In this document: one piece after another, positions 35,914 to 45,499 of the stretch
Numbering within the stretch: the stretch's first letter is position 1
How the letters are laid out: the number at the start of each line of letters is the position of its first letter
DNA from: Bacillus_CJ salitolerans
Lineage (GTDB): Bacteria > Bacillota > Bacilli > Bacillales > SA4
Length of the DNA stretch: 64,000 bases
Assembly (NCBI RefSeq): GCF_042680805.1
Contig: NZ_JBHUEM010000060.1
Coordinates: forward strand, 32,221 to 96,220
Direction: 5' to 3'
Translations under genes and position numbers: made by a program
Notes under the pieces: model-generated
The model's input: only the letters and a program-made list of their open reading frames with translations
The model's database searches: none
Told to the model about the DNA's origin: nothing

Positions 35914-37398
35914 ATGGAAGCCTTTATTAATTGGTTAGTCGGTGTGCTTTGGAGTTCTCCAATGATTTATGGGTGTTTAGCTGTTGGACTTTTATTTTCA
36001 ATCTTAACTCGTTTCTTGCAAGTGAGACACATCAAGCACATGTTCGTTCTTATGTTCAAAGGGAAAAGCTCAGATGCGGGAGTTTCTTCGTTCCAAGCAC
36101 TTGCGTTAGCGCTTTCAGGTCGTGTAGGTACTGGTAATATTGCTGGTACAGCAACAGCGATTGCTTTTGGTGGACCAGGTGCAGTGTTCTGGATGTGGGC
36201 GATCGCTTTTATTGGTGCATCCAGTGCCTTTATTGAATCAACGCTAGCTCAAATCTATAAAGAGAAGCAAGACGGAGAGTACCGCGGGGGTCCTGCGTAT
36301 TATATTGAAAAAGGCATTGGACTTAAGTGGTATGCCGTTATCTTTGCTATTTCGGCTTTACTAGCAGTAGGTATACTAATGCCAGGTATCCAATCCAATT
36401 CTATTGCACTTGCAGTAGATAATGCGTTTGGATTAAACACAAATATTACGGCGATTATCATTATTGCTTTACTAGCTGCAATTATCTTTGGTGGAGTTAA
36501 ACGTATTGCGAAAACTGCAGCATATGTTGTACCTTTCATGGCGATAGGATATATTTTACTAGCCCTTATCATTATTGCTATGAATATTACGGAGCTACCA
36601 GCTGTTATAGGGCTAATTTTTAGAAGTGCATTTGCATTAGATTCTGCATTTGGAGGAATCATCGGTTTAGCCATTTCTTGGGGAGTTAAGCGTGGAATTT
36701 ACTCGAACGAAGCAGGTCAAGGTACAGGTCCACACGCTGCTGCAGCTGCGGAAGTATCGCATCCTGCTAAGCAAGGATTAGTGCAAGCGGCATCTGTATA
36801 TATTGATACACTTTTAGTATGTTCTGCTACAGCGTTCATGATTATATTTACAGGTATGTACAATACTCAAGCGGCAGATGGTTCCTTTATTGTTGAGAAC
36901 TTAAAGGGGATAGCAGCAGGTCCTGCTTACACACAAGCTGCGATTGACTCTGTCATACCTGGATTTGGTTCTGGATTTGTTGCGATCGCCTTATTCTTCT
37001 TCGCATTCACGACTATTATGGCTTACTACTATATCGCAGAAACAAACATTGCGTACTTAACAAAAGGAAGAAATAGCAAGATCCCAATGCTAATTTTAAA
37101 GGTAGTATTACTAGCATCTACGTACTACGGAGCAGTAAAATCTGCCGATATGGCATGGGCGTTAGGAGATGTAGGTTTAGGCCTGATGGTATGGCTCAAT
37201 ATGATTGCCATCTTAATTTTAGCAAAACCTGCCCTTGCTACATTTAAAGATTATGAAGCACAACGGAAGCAAGGTCTTGACCCAGTATTTGATCCGGTTA
37301 AATTAGGGATTAAAAATGCAGACTATTGGGTAGATGAATATAAGTATGAAGGTGATGATCCATCTCCGAAAGGTAAGGATAAGTCCTTTACTGCATAA
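35914..37398 (+). CDS. Sodium:alanine/glycine symporter family protein (AlsT-like)
   Basis: About 494 residues and some ten or eleven transmembrane helices. Hallmarks of the AGCS family: ALALSGRVGTGNIAGTATAI near residue 70, and GVKRGIYSNEAGQGTGPHAAA near 265. It brings alanine or a related amino acid in with sodium. In B. subtilis the family member AlsT is linked to glutamine. The start is ATG 35914 (AAGGAGG six bases ahead); ATG 35911 is adjacent. It is monocistronic with a good promoter and terminator. Confidence 0.92.
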   Translation: MEAFINWLVGVLWSSPMIYGCLAVGLLFSILTRFLQVRHIKHMFVLMFKGKSSDAGVSSFQALALALSGRVGTGNIAGTATAIAFGGPGAVFWMWAIAFIGASSAFIESTLAQIYKEKQDGEYRGGPAYYIEKGIGLKWYAVIFAISALLAVGILMPGIQSNSIALAVDNAFGLNTNITAIIIIALLAAIIFGGVKRIAKTAAYVVPFMAIGYILLALIIIAMNITELPAVIGLIFRSAFALDSAFGGIIGLAISWGVKRGIYSNEAGQGTGPHAAAAAEVSHPAKQGLVQAASVYIDTLLVCSATAFMIIFTGMYNTQAADGSFIVENLKGIAAGPAYTQAAIDSVIPGFGSGFVAIALFFFAFTTIMAYYYIAETNIAYLTKGRNSKIPMLILKVVLLASTYYGAVKSADMAWALGDVGLGLMVWLNMIAILILAKPALATFKDYEAQRKQGLDPVFDPVKLGIKNADYWVDEYKYEGDDPSPKGKDKSFTA

Positions 37399-37400
37399 TG

Positions 37401-37437
37401 AAAAAAGGTAAGCCTCGGCTTACCTTTTTTATTTTAC
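37401..37437 (+). terminator. Terminator after the symporter gene
   Basis: A 14-bp perfect stem (37401-37414 with 37417-37430) and a T-rich tail. Confidence 0.92.
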
Positions 37438-37440
37438 GTT

Positions 37441-37670
37441 AAGAAAGTTTCTGGTGTTTAGTATATACAATGTTACGGCTACATCCAGCTCATGGCCGAG
37501 CGAAGATGAAATGCGACGATCTTTGCCATTTCATCTTACTCGAGGGAAAAGGAAAACTCACTTTTTCCTTGGTCAAATATCCTGTCATGAATAAAAGGGA
37601 AAACCACCTTTTTTATGACAGAACATTTGCTCTGACTTAGGCTAAACGGGGCGCCCTGAGCCTTTTGTTC
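37441..37670 (+). repeat. R1 hairpin-rich repeat, long copy E
   Basis: A long copy close to the one at 18065: GATGAAATG..CATTTCATC, GGAAAAGG..CTTTTTCC, TGTCATGAATAAAAGGG..CTTTTTTATGACA and the GGGGCGCCC end hairpin with GAGCCTTTTGTTC. It begins four bases behind the symporter terminator. Confidence 0.87.
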
Positions 37671-37699
37671 TGAAGAAACGAATTCCAGCAGAAAGCTGC

Positions 37700-37790
37700 T
37701 GTTAACAGTTGGAAGTTGCGATAAAAATGAATGGGTCGATAAAGAGGAGGAGGTCGGCTTGCTGATAATCGGTACAACACAACCGAAAAG
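37700..37790. repeat. Degenerate short tandem repeat, locus T3
   Basis: Loosely repeated GGTCGATAAAGAGG, GGTCGGCTTGCTGATAATCGG and AGTTGCGATAAAAATG units, similar in style to the loci at 13106 and 34698. The remaining bases to 38004 hold no recognisable element beyond the ribosome site. Confidence 0.4.
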
Positions 37791-38003
37791 ATAAAGAAAA
37801 TCACAAAAAAGTTCAAGAACATTTAATAAAAATACAAAACTAACAGGAATTTACAGTAAAACGAATGAAATGATAAAAAATCAATAAATACGTCAAACTC
37901 CGTGATATCAGTATCGGATAACTAGTGCAATTGAACCGTCCTAAACAAGGAATTACCTATTAAAATAGCGAAGTAATCAGAAAAAGAGATGGAGGTCTTA
38001 CGT

Positions 38004-39968
38004 ATGTTTCAAAGTTGGAGAAAGCTCATTGAAGAGGAGTTATCAGGTAGACAAGCTTTTCGATACGCAGACCGGATTGCCCAGTATCATCGAATACAAG
38101 CATCTCCAGGGTACAGGCAAGCTGCCAGAGAGGTTATTGAACTGCTCAAAAGGGATCATGTAGATGCAGAATTAATTTCCTATCCAGCCCAATATGGTGA
38201 GCGATTTCTTTCACATTTTTCATTTCAAGAATGGAAATGCGAAAGTGCAGAGCTTTGGGTAGAGGGACCGAATCGGAGGAGAATCGCTCGGTTTGAAGAA
38301 GAAGAAATATCCGTTATTCAGCGTAGTATCTCAACCGGACTAGAAGGAGTAAAGGCAGAGTTAGTTGTGATTGAGAATGCAGAGGATGAAAAAAGCTATA
38401 TAGGGCTTGACCTGGAAGGGAAAATTGCACTTGTTCGTGGGAATCAATTTATCGTCCATGCATTAGCGGTTGAAAAATATAAATGCAGAGGGCTAATCTT
38501 TGACAATCTGGCTGAATTCAGACCGATCCGTTCAAGGAAGGATATGCCAGATGCGAGGCAATACACATCATATTGGTGGCACCAGCAAGAAGAGGTGAAA
38601 TCGTTTGGTTTTGTCGTATCACCAAGAATTAGCGAAGAGCTTAGACAATTAGCGAAAACTCAAACCGTGACTTTACAGGCATCTGTCAAGTCAGAGCTAT
38701 ATGATGGTCAATTTGAAAATATTGAATACTTTATACCAGGTAAACAGGATAAAGAAATTCTGATTGTCAGTCATCTTTGTCATCCATATCCAGGTGGTCA
38801 GGATAATGCATCTGGGCCCGGGACCTTAATGGAAGTGATGAGAACGTTAACACGGTTAATCAATAAAGGACTCCTTCCAAAACCTGACCTTGGTATTCGC
38901 TTTCTAATGATGCCTGAAATGACGGGGACCTGTGCTTATTTTCACTTGCACCCGGAGCGAATCACAAAGACGGTTGCAGCTTTGAATTTAGATATGGTAG
39001 GTGCTGATCAATCAAAGGGTGGAGGACCTTTATGCATCGAGCAGCCACCACTTTCAACACCTACATTTGTGGACAGATTTGTTTATTCACTCGTTTCAGA
39101 TCTGTCAAAAAATACGTCTACCTTTACTGGAACTACTGAGTATAGCACAACCCATTATGAAAAAACTCGTTTTTCTGGAGGAAGTGATCATTACATCATT
39201 TCAGATCCGACAATTGGAATACCTTGTCCTATGCTTATTCAATGGCCAGACAAGAATTATCATACCACTCTTGATTCTACAACTCATTTAGATCCCAACA
39301 TGATGAAGCTAGTAGGAACTGTAGCAGCCTTATATAGTTATGGATTAGCAAATGGAGAAGAAATGGATTGGATGGCTTACGCTTCTAATCATTCAGATGA
39401 GATATCTTCTTACCTCATAGATTCGAAAAAATGGTTAATGAACAGAAATTTCTCAAAAGAAACCATAAAACAGGCTTTATCTTTCTTTATTGGATATGAG
39501 GAAGCAGCCTTCTTACAACTAGAAGAATATGCACGCTTGCGCGGGTTTACTCGTTTGCTAGAACATACGAAGGTTTTGAAGGATTTTAATACAAGACAGA
39601 CATCACTTGTAACAGAAATGGCTGAATATGAACTTAGCTTCAAACAGCATCCTTCCGAAGTGGACGAAATAGAAGACTGGATGAACCGTGTGTATGTTCG
39701 AAAATATAAGGGGCCTATTCGCCTTGGAGATGAGGTGAAGCAATTAACGAAAGATGAGCGTCTTCATTGGTTAAAAGAGATTGAACCAAGCGTTCCAAGC
39801 GGATACTCAGATTTCTTATTTTATTGGATGAATGGTGAGCGGACGATGGAAGAGATCTTGGAGCTGACAAAATATGAAACATCACAATACTACCCAGACT
39901 ACGCGAAAAAGCTAATGGAAATATGCCTGTCATTACACATCATAACTGAGAGAAGGAAGGGTACTTGA
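38004..39968 (+). CDS. M28-like zinc aminopeptidase with DUF4910 architecture
   Basis: 654 residues. The catalytic core is an M28/DUF4910 aminopeptidase-like domain: SHLCHPYPGGQDNASGP (His and Asp ligands), LMMPEMTGTCAY (Glu), LNLDMVG (Asp) and NYHTTLDS (His), so the metal set looks complete. An inserted PA-like domain covers about residues 110-230. The last 85 or so residues (KYKGPIRLGDEV to the end) look like a winged helix. It has no signal peptide and should be cytoplasmic. ATG 38004 has GGAGGT nine bases ahead; ATG 37989 overlaps that site. Its stop overlaps the start of the next gene, which means tight coupling. Confidence 0.78.
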   Translation: MFQSWRKLIEEELSGRQAFRYADRIAQYHRIQASPGYRQAAREVIELLKRDHVDAELISYPAQYGERFLSHFSFQEWKCESAELWVEGPNRRRIARFEEEEISVIQRSISTGLEGVKAELVVIENAEDEKSYIGLDLEGKIALVRGNQFIVHALAVEKYKCRGLIFDNLAEFRPIRSRKDMPDARQYTSYWWHQQEEVKSFGFVVSPRISEELRQLAKTQTVTLQASVKSELYDGQFENIEYFIPGKQDKEILIVSHLCHPYPGGQDNASGPGTLMEVMRTLTRLINKGLLPKPDLGIRFLMMPEMTGTCAYFHLHPERITKTVAALNLDMVGADQSKGGGPLCIEQPPLSTPTFVDRFVYSLVSDLSKNTSTFTGTTEYSTTHYEKTRFSGGSDHYIISDPTIGIPCPMLIQWPDKNYHTTLDSTTHLDPNMMKLVGTVAALYSYGLANGEEMDWMAYASNHSDEISSYLIDSKKWLMNRNFSKETIKQALSFFIGYEEAAFLQLEEYARLRGFTRLLEHTKVLKDFNTRQTSLVTEMAEYELSFKQHPSEVDEIEDWMNRVYVRKYKGPIRLGDEVKQLTKDERLHWLKEIEPSVPSGYSDFLFYWMNGERTMEEILELTKYETSQYYPDYAKKLMEICLSLHIITERRKGT

Positions 39969-41074
39969 TGACAAAACTACATGAATTGGATACACCTACG
40001 CTATTACTAGATATTAAAAAGCTAGAAAAAAATATAAACACAATTGCATCTTTTACAGAGGAAAATGGCTTAGCCTTGAGGCCACATATTAAAACACACA
40101 AGTCTATCCATATTGCCAACATGCAAATAGAATCAGGAGCTGTGGGCATCACGACTGCAAAAGTAAGCGAGGCAGAGGTGATGGCTGCTGGTGGAATCAA
40201 GGATATATTGATTGCCTATCCTATTTCAAGCCATCAAAAGATTCATAAATTGGTGCAACTATTAATGATTGGGGTTTCTTTGAAAATAGCCGTTGATAAT
40301 ACTGATCAATTGCGATATTTGCAGCAAGAGTTAGAACATTCTCCATATAAGCTAGAAGTATGGATTAAAGTGAATTCTGGCTTACATCGTTGTGGTGTAG
40401 AACCTGGAGTAGAGGCAGTAAAGTTAGCAAAGGAAATTATGTCATATAACAAGCTTGAACTAGGAGGGATTTTCACTCATGCCGGACATTCGTACGCGGC
40501 AAATTCTATAGAAGAAATTGACGCAATCGGTGTTTCCGAAGGCAAAGCGGTAGTTGATAGTGCGAACGATTGTGAACGGGAAGGAATTCCCATTCGAGTG
40601 AGAAGTGTGGGGTCTACACCAACTTACCGTACGGCAGGTAAGGTACCTGGTATTACAGAAGTGAGACCAGGGAATGCAGTGTTCTTTGATTCCATTCAAG
40701 TCGGTCTTGGGGTTGCAAGCTTCGATAACTGTGCCTTATCACTGCTCTCGTCAGTTGTGGGAGAGTATAAAGATCGAATTGTGCTTGATACTGGAAGCAA
40801 ATCTCTCTGTTTAGATAAAGGAGCACATGGGAATGAAACGGTGAAGGGGTTTGGATCCATCGTTGGTCATCCGGAGGTAACGATTGCACGTTTATCGGAA
40901 GAGCATGGTGTAGGGACTTTTACTCAAAGGACGACCTTAAAGTTAACTGACAAAGTCCAAATCATACCGAACCATGCATGTACCGTTGTAAACCAATTTC
41001 AAGAATATGTTGTGCATGATGGAGAAAAAGTGGTAGATTTATGGAAGATTGATGCTAGAGGAATGGTTAAATAA
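39968..41074 (+). CDS. PLP enzyme of the D-threonine aldolase / D-serine dehydratase-like family
   Basis: 368 residues with the alanine-racemase-type PLP barrel at the N terminus (LDTPTLLLDIKKLEKN, RPHIKTHKS with the Schiff-base Lys) and the DSD1-type C-terminal domain with the metal pair His and Cys in PNHACTVVNQF. Members cleave D-threonine to glycine and acetaldehyde or dehydrate D-serine. The ATG shares one base with the stop of the peptidase gene, so the two proteins are probably made together. This suggests a pathway for D-amino-acid-containing peptides, an inference from linkage. Confidence 0.85.
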   Translation: MTKLHELDTPTLLLDIKKLEKNINTIASFTEENGLALRPHIKTHKSIHIANMQIESGAVGITTAKVSEAEVMAAGGIKDILIAYPISSHQKIHKLVQLLMIGVSLKIAVDNTDQLRYLQQELEHSPYKLEVWIKVNSGLHRCGVEPGVEAVKLAKEIMSYNKLELGGIFTHAGHSYAANSIEEIDAIGVSEGKAVVDSANDCEREGIPIRVRSVGSTPTYRTAGKVPGITEVRPGNAVFFDSIQVGLGVASFDNCALSLLSSVVGEYKDRIVLDTGSKSLCLDKGAHGNETVKGFGSIVGHPEVTIARLSEEHGVGTFTQRTTLKLTDKVQIIPNHACTVVNQFQEYVVHDGEKVVDLWKIDARGMVK

Positions 41075-41124
41075 CATATAAGGAGCTAAAGAATTGTAGC
41101 AAGTGAAGAAGGGAAGTTTCGCAT

Positions 41125-41910
41125 TTGAAAGCTAGTATAAAACAAAATATATTATTAAGTTTCGTATTTTCGATGTTCAGTGTTGTCGCTATTTTAGTGC
41201 TACTATGGGTCCAAGGTATAACACCTAGTAATTTACCAGAAGGAGTAGAGATTCCAGAAATTTCACCTGTGTTAATAATGGTTGTATCAAGTATTCAATT
41301 TTTTATCACGACCTTCGTAATGAGTCTTGTGGGTTTAACATTAGCACCAAAGGTTAACTTACATCTCCCATTTTTTCAATCGTTAGTGGATAAAAGTAAT
41401 ACGTTTACGTGGTCTAGGAAATGGATCATCATCTCCATCCTTGGAGGATGTATTGGATTTATTTCGTTAGCTTTAATGGATAAGTATGTTTTCCAGCCAT
41501 TTGTACCTGAATTTGGTGAAGTAGCCGAAACGGTATGGTACAAAGGTTTGCTTGCGGGAGTGCTGTACGGCGGGATTTGGGAAGAAATAGCCATTCGCCT
41601 GTTCTTAATGACATTGATCATCTGGATTGTATCAAAAATATTTAGAAAAAAGGCAGATAATATCCCTGCATGGGTCTATTGGTTTGGGATTATTTTTGCA
41701 GCCATCATGTTTGGTATAGGTCACTTACCAGCTACCCAGGCTTTAGTGGGAACTTTAACAACAGCCATTGTAATAAGAGCCATTGTTTTAAATGGTGTAA
41801 TTGGTGTATTCTGTGGGTACCTTTATTGGAAAAAAGGGTTAATCTATGCCATCATTGCTCATGCATTTGTACATATTTTTCATTATGGAATACTTGTTCA
41901 TATATTATAA
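41125..41910 (+). CDS. CPBP family intramembrane glutamic protease
   Basis: 261 residues, about seven or eight hydrophobic helices. The CPBP/ABI motifs are present: GGIWEEIAIRLF (EExxxR), MFGIGHLPA (FxxxH) and IAHAFVHIFHY (HxxxH). This family includes CAAX-like proteases and bacteriocin self-immunity proteins. It starts at TTG 41125 with GAAGGGAAG upstream, 50 bases after the PLP enzyme gene, and may be the last gene of that operon. The terminator at 41917 ends the group. Confidence 0.85.
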   Translation: MKASIKQNILLSFVFSMFSVVAILVLLWVQGITPSNLPEGVEIPEISPVLIMVVSSIQFFITTFVMSLVGLTLAPKVNLHLPFFQSLVDKSNTFTWSRKWIIISILGGCIGFISLALMDKYVFQPFVPEFGEVAETVWYKGLLAGVLYGGIWEEIAIRLFLMTLIIWIVSKIFRKKADNIPAWVYWFGIIFAAIMFGIGHLPATQALVGTLTTAIVIRAIVLNGVIGVFCGYLYWKKGLIYAIIAHAFVHIFHYGILVHIL

Positions 41911-41916
41911 AACAGG

Positions 41917-41952
41917 AACAGGCTGAAAATAGAAGCTCAGCCTGTTTTTTTG
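41917..41952. terminator. Terminator between the CPBP and amylase genes
   Basis: A 10-bp perfect stem (AACAGGCTGA with TCAGCCTGTT) with seven T residues on the plus side, between convergent genes. Confidence 0.88.
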
Positions 41953-41966
41953 TAAAAATCCTGGTT

Positions 41967-43727
41967 TTATCTACTCAGAATGGCAAAACCATACGGTTCA
42001 AGGTCTATTGCACTAGAAGTAATACTTTTACCATTCCATAGATTTTGTAGAGGCGAAGACATCTCCTTTGGCAATAAGACTGTTCTTGCTTCATCAGAAT
42101 TGTTAATAACAAAATATAGATAGTCATTTTGGTAAGATTTTTGATAAATAATATAATTTTCGGCATCATTTGCTTCAATAAACGTGAATTGTCCTTTATT
42201 TCCGAAAGCGGGAATGGTTTTACGGAAATGAATCAGCTTTGACACATACGTAAAGAGTTCTCGGTCTTGCTTGTCTTTATCCCAAACCATGCACTTTCTG
42301 CAACCAGGATCCTGTCCACCAGTCATACCGATTTCATCTCCATAGTAAATACAAGGAGAGCCTTGGAAGGAAAGCTGAAATAAATAAAGTAACTTCACCT
42401 TTTCGATAGAATCATGACAAATCGTTAAAATTCTAGGAGTGTCGTGACTATCCAATAGGTTGAATTGAACTTCATTCACATTGTTAGGATACATGTGTAA
42501 TACATTTGAGATGATATTGGCAAACTCGGAAGACTTCACTTCATTCTTGGCAAAGTATTGAAGGGCTGCGTTCGTAAATGGATAGTTCATGACTGCATCA
42601 AACTGGTCCCCTTGTAACCATGGCATGGAGTCGTGCCAAATTTCTCCGAGAATGTACACATCAGGTTTAATATCCTTGACTGCCTTTCTAAATTCACGCC
42701 AAAACTGATGGTCAACCTCGTTTGCTACATCTAATCGCCAGCCATCGATATTAAATTCTCGAACCCAATAACGTCCTACCTCTAATAAATATTCCTTCAC
42801 TTGCGGGTTTTCCGTATTAAGCTTCGGCATACTAGGGACAAAAGCAAATGTGTCGTAATTAGGACGTGGCTCTGTCTTAAGAGGAAACTCGTTTATATGG
42901 AACCAATTTTTATACATTGAGTTTTCTTCATTCTTTAATACATCTTGAAACGGTTCAAAGTAATAACCACTGTGGTTAAATACGGCATCAAGCATTACCT
43001 TTATCCCGTTTTTGTGACACGTATCGACAAGATGCCTAAATGTCTCCTTATTGCCAAACTGTTCATCAATGTCCATATAGTCAATTGTGTCGTACTTATG
43101 ATTAGAGTATGCTTTGAAGATGGGTGTAAAATAGATGCCCGTAATCCCAAGCTCGACTAAATAATCAATATGGTCAATGACTCCTTGAAAATCACCACCG
43201 AAGAAGTTCTTCCCTGTTGGTTCAGTAGTACCCCATGGTAAAGTTCCAGGAGGATCATTCGATGGGTCACCATTCCCAAATCTCTCAGGAAATATTTGAT
43301 ACCAAACCGTATCCTTTACCCATTCTGGTGCGTTAAATACATCTGCTTCATTTAAAAAAGGAAAACAAAAATAATAGGCTGTATCATCAAGTGGCTTTTC
43401 TTCGTAGAAGCCTTTTTCAGTGTAATATATAGTTTCATTTCTATTCGTTAATGTAAAACCATAACGAAGACGGCGGCATTCAGGCTTGATGGCCGAAAAC
43501 CAGTAATCAAACAAAGCATCCGATCCACTTTTGTTCATATTTATCTCGAATGTTTGCCACCTATGTTTTCCTGGTTCATCTTCCTTCCAGTCATATGGAT
43601 CTCCATAAATAAGTCGAACCGAATCAACGTCATTCTTTTTTGTGCGTAATCTAATATGTAATGTTTCTTTGTCATAGGCATAGGCATAATTATTTTTGGG
43701 CCTATGATAAACCGCTTCCTTTAGCAT
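41967..43727 (-). CDS. mdxD: Maltogenic amylase / neopullulanase (GH13)
   Basis: About 586 residues: an N-terminal CBM34-like beta domain (about 1-125), the GH13 barrel (VWYQIFPERFGNGDPSND, DAVFNHSG) and a C-terminal beta domain. Catalytic residues: Asp in WRLDVANE, Glu in ILGEIWHD, Asp in LDSHDTPR. Intracellular (no signal peptide), it degrades cyclodextrins and maltodextrins that enter by the divergent transporter. Start: AGGAGG lies 12 bases before ATG 43727 and 6 before GTG 43733, so GTG may be the real one. In B. subtilis the equivalent is YvdF, next to mdxR and mdxE. Regulation: the mirrored operator at 43749 lies just downstream of its probable -10. Confidence 0.88.
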   Translation of the reverse strand: MLKEAVYHRPKNNYAYAYDKETLHIRLRTKKNDVDSVRLIYGDPYDWKEDEPGKHRWQTFEINMNKSGSDALFDYWFSAIKPECRRLRYGFTLTNRNETIYYTEKGFYEEKPLDDTAYYFCFPFLNEADVFNAPEWVKDTVWYQIFPERFGNGDPSNDPPGTLPWGTTEPTGKNFFGGDFQGVIDHIDYLVELGITGIYFTPIFKAYSNHKYDTIDYMDIDEQFGNKETFRHLVDTCHKNGIKVMLDAVFNHSGYYFEPFQDVLKNEENSMYKNWFHINEFPLKTEPRPNYDTFAFVPSMPKLNTENPQVKEYLLEVGRYWVREFNIDGWRLDVANEVDHQFWREFRKAVKDIKPDVYILGEIWHDSMPWLQGDQFDAVMNYPFTNAALQYFAKNEVKSSEFANIISNVLHMYPNNVNEVQFNLLDSHDTPRILTICHDSIEKVKLLYLFQLSFQGSPCIYYGDEIGMTGGQDPGCRKCMVWDKDKQDRELFTYVSKLIHFRKTIPAFGNKGQFTFIEANDAENYIIYQKSYQNDYLYFVINNSDEARTVLLPKEMSSPLQNLWNGKSITSSAIDLEPYGFAILSR

Positions 43728-43748
43728 TCTCACCATCATCCTCCTAAA

Positions 43749-43798
43749 GTGCAATCGTTTGCTTAATTAATAGGTTAGAATAAGCGAAAATGAAAGTC
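43749..43798 (-). promoter_or_regulatory. Promoter and operator of the maltogenic amylase gene
   Basis: On the minus strand TTGACT (43798-43793) and TAACCT (43775-43770) are 17 bp apart. Immediately downstream is GCAAACGATTGC (43760-43749), a LacI/CcpA-type palindrome overlapping the expected transcription start. Confidence 0.65.
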
Positions 43799-43927
43799 AA
43801 TTTGTTTTCTTGATGAGAAGAAATGTTCAATAGAAGAGACTAGTAGGATGAAAAAATCCATAAGAAAAATGTATATGTCGTATACATTCAAGGGGAATTT
43901 ATTATAGAAAAAATTAGGATAAAATAG

Positions 43928-44036
43928 TTGTCAAAAATGAAATAGGCTGTATAATTAAAGCTAGGTTAATCAGTGCAACCGTTTTCAAAAGTGCAAACGA
44001 TTGCATTGGCAAACGAGTTTCTTTAACGTTTGCAAA
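43928..44036 (+). promoter_or_regulatory. Promoter and operators of the maltodextrin transporter genes
   Basis: TTGTCA (43928-43933) and TATAAT (43950-43955), 16 bp apart, form a strong promoter. Downstream are GTGCAACCGTTTTC (43972-43985), GCAAACGATTGC (43993-44004) and AACGTTTGCAAA (44025-44036). All are of the GCAAACG-type seen for LacI-family proteins and for CcpA cre sites. The middle one is identical to the amylase operator. Control by the LacI regulator at 49599, by CcpA, or both is likely. Confidence 0.65.
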
Positions 44037-44065
44037 TACTTATTCGAAAATGGGGGGTTATTACA

Positions 44066-45337
44066 ATGAAGAAAATCATTTCGATTTTCATGATCATGGT
44101 TCTAGCATTTGGTGTGCTAGCAGCGTGTGGTCCACAAAGAGATACTGATGATAACGCTGGAGATACTGATACTCCTGCAACAGATGAGGCTACAAAGCCA
44201 GAAAAGTTAGTAATGTGGGTAAATGATGAAGAAAAGCAAAAAGAAGCAATTAAAACAATTGTTGAAAAGTATACAGCTGAAACTGGCATACAAGTCGAGA
44301 TGGTCGCTATGTCAATGCTAGACCAAATCGAAGCTTTAGCATTAGATGCTCCCGCTGGAAAAGGACCAGATATCTTCTTCCAGCCACACGATCGTATTGG
44401 TGATATCGTAACTCAAGGGTTAGCAGATCCAATTACACTTGATAATACTGGTGATTACAGTGAAACAGCAATAGATGCTGTAACATTTGATGGAGAGGTT
44501 TATGGAGTTCCTCATGTAGTAGAAACATATGGTCTTTACTACAATAAGGACTTAGTAGCAGAAGCTCCTGCAACAATGGAAGAGCTAATGGCTATTGCTG
44601 CAGAACAAACGGATGCTTCTCAAGATAAATATGGTTTCTTAATGGAAGCAGCAAACTTCTATTTCGTATATCCATTCTTTGCAGGATACGGTGGGTATGT
44701 GTTCAATAAAGATGGTGGAGCTTACGATGCAAGTGATATCGGATTAGGAAATGAAGGTGCTGTAAAAGGTGGAGAACTAATTCAATCTTGGTTTACAAAT
44801 GGATACATTCCAAAAGAAATCACGGGTGACGTAATGAACGGTTTATTCACGGATGGTAAAGTAGCAACTGTTATTACAGGACCTTGGAATATTACAACTT
44901 ACCGTGATGCTCTAGGCGATAAGCTTGCGACTGCTCCACTTCCAACTCTTGAGAACGGTGAACATCCAAAATCATTCGTTGGAGTAAAATCTTGGATGAT
45001 TTCTTCTTACTCTGAGAACCAACAGTGGGCAACAGATTTATTAAAGTTTATTACAAACACTGAAAACCAAATGCATTACTATGAGGTAGCAGGTGAAATG
45101 CCAGCTAACCAAGCAGCGTTAACAGATGACAAAATTACTAATGATCCTTTAATGAAAGGGTTTGCTGAGCAAATTGCTTATGGTGAGCCGATGCCAAGTA
45201 TCCCACAAATGCAACAAGTATGGGATCCAATGGGCAACGCTTTAACATTTATCGCTCAAGGAGATGACGTTGCTGAGGTTCTTTCTGAGGCAGTAGATAT
45301 TATTAACGAAAAGATTGCATCTAGTGGTGCACAATAA
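44066..45337 (+). CDS. mdxE: Maltodextrin-binding lipoprotein (MdxE/MalE-like)
   Basis: 423 residues. A lipoprotein signal (MKKIISIFMIMVLAFGVLAAC), an acidic linker, then the extracellular solute-binding family 1 fold: KLVMWVNDEEKQ, GPDIFFQPHDRIGDI, YYNKDLV, GPWNITTYRDAL, GVKSWMISSYS. It captures maltodextrins for the two permeases downstream. The ATPase (MsmX in Bacillus) is not encoded nearby, as is usual. ATG 44066 with GGGGGGTT ahead is chosen over the upstream ATG 44030. A hairpin and a repeat separate it from mdxF, which would favour more MdxE than permease. Confidence 0.9.
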   Translation: MKKIISIFMIMVLAFGVLAACGPQRDTDDNAGDTDTPATDEATKPEKLVMWVNDEEKQKEAIKTIVEKYTAETGIQVEMVAMSMLDQIEALALDAPAGKGPDIFFQPHDRIGDIVTQGLADPITLDNTGDYSETAIDAVTFDGEVYGVPHVVETYGLYYNKDLVAEAPATMEELMAIAAEQTDASQDKYGFLMEAANFYFVYPFFAGYGGYVFNKDGGAYDASDIGLGNEGAVKGGELIQSWFTNGYIPKEITGDVMNGLFTDGKVATVITGPWNITTYRDALGDKLATAPLPTLENGEHPKSFVGVKSWMISSYSENQQWATDLLKFITNTENQMHYYEVAGEMPANQAALTDDKITNDPLMKGFAEQIAYGEPMPSIPQMQQVWDPMGNALTFIAQGDDVAEVLSEAVDIINEKIASSGAQ

Positions 45338-45378
45338 AATAAGAAATCGTAAAAAGTAAGTCTCTTACGTATAATAAA

Positions 45379-45420
45379 GGTGGATAGATGACGGAGTTCG
45401 TCCTATCCACCATTATTCTT
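45379..45420 (+). terminator. Hairpin between mdxE and mdxF (attenuating terminator)
   Basis: A stem GGTGGATAG with CTATCCACC plus an inner GACG/CGTC pair, followed by a weak T-rich stretch. It probably lets only part of the transcripts run on into the permease genes. Confidence 0.65.
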
Positions 45421-45499
45421 TACCTTGCATTAAGGGGCAGTTGGTCCCACCCAACCTTAGGCAAATAAGTTATCGATGTAACGTAGATTGGGGAAAAAT

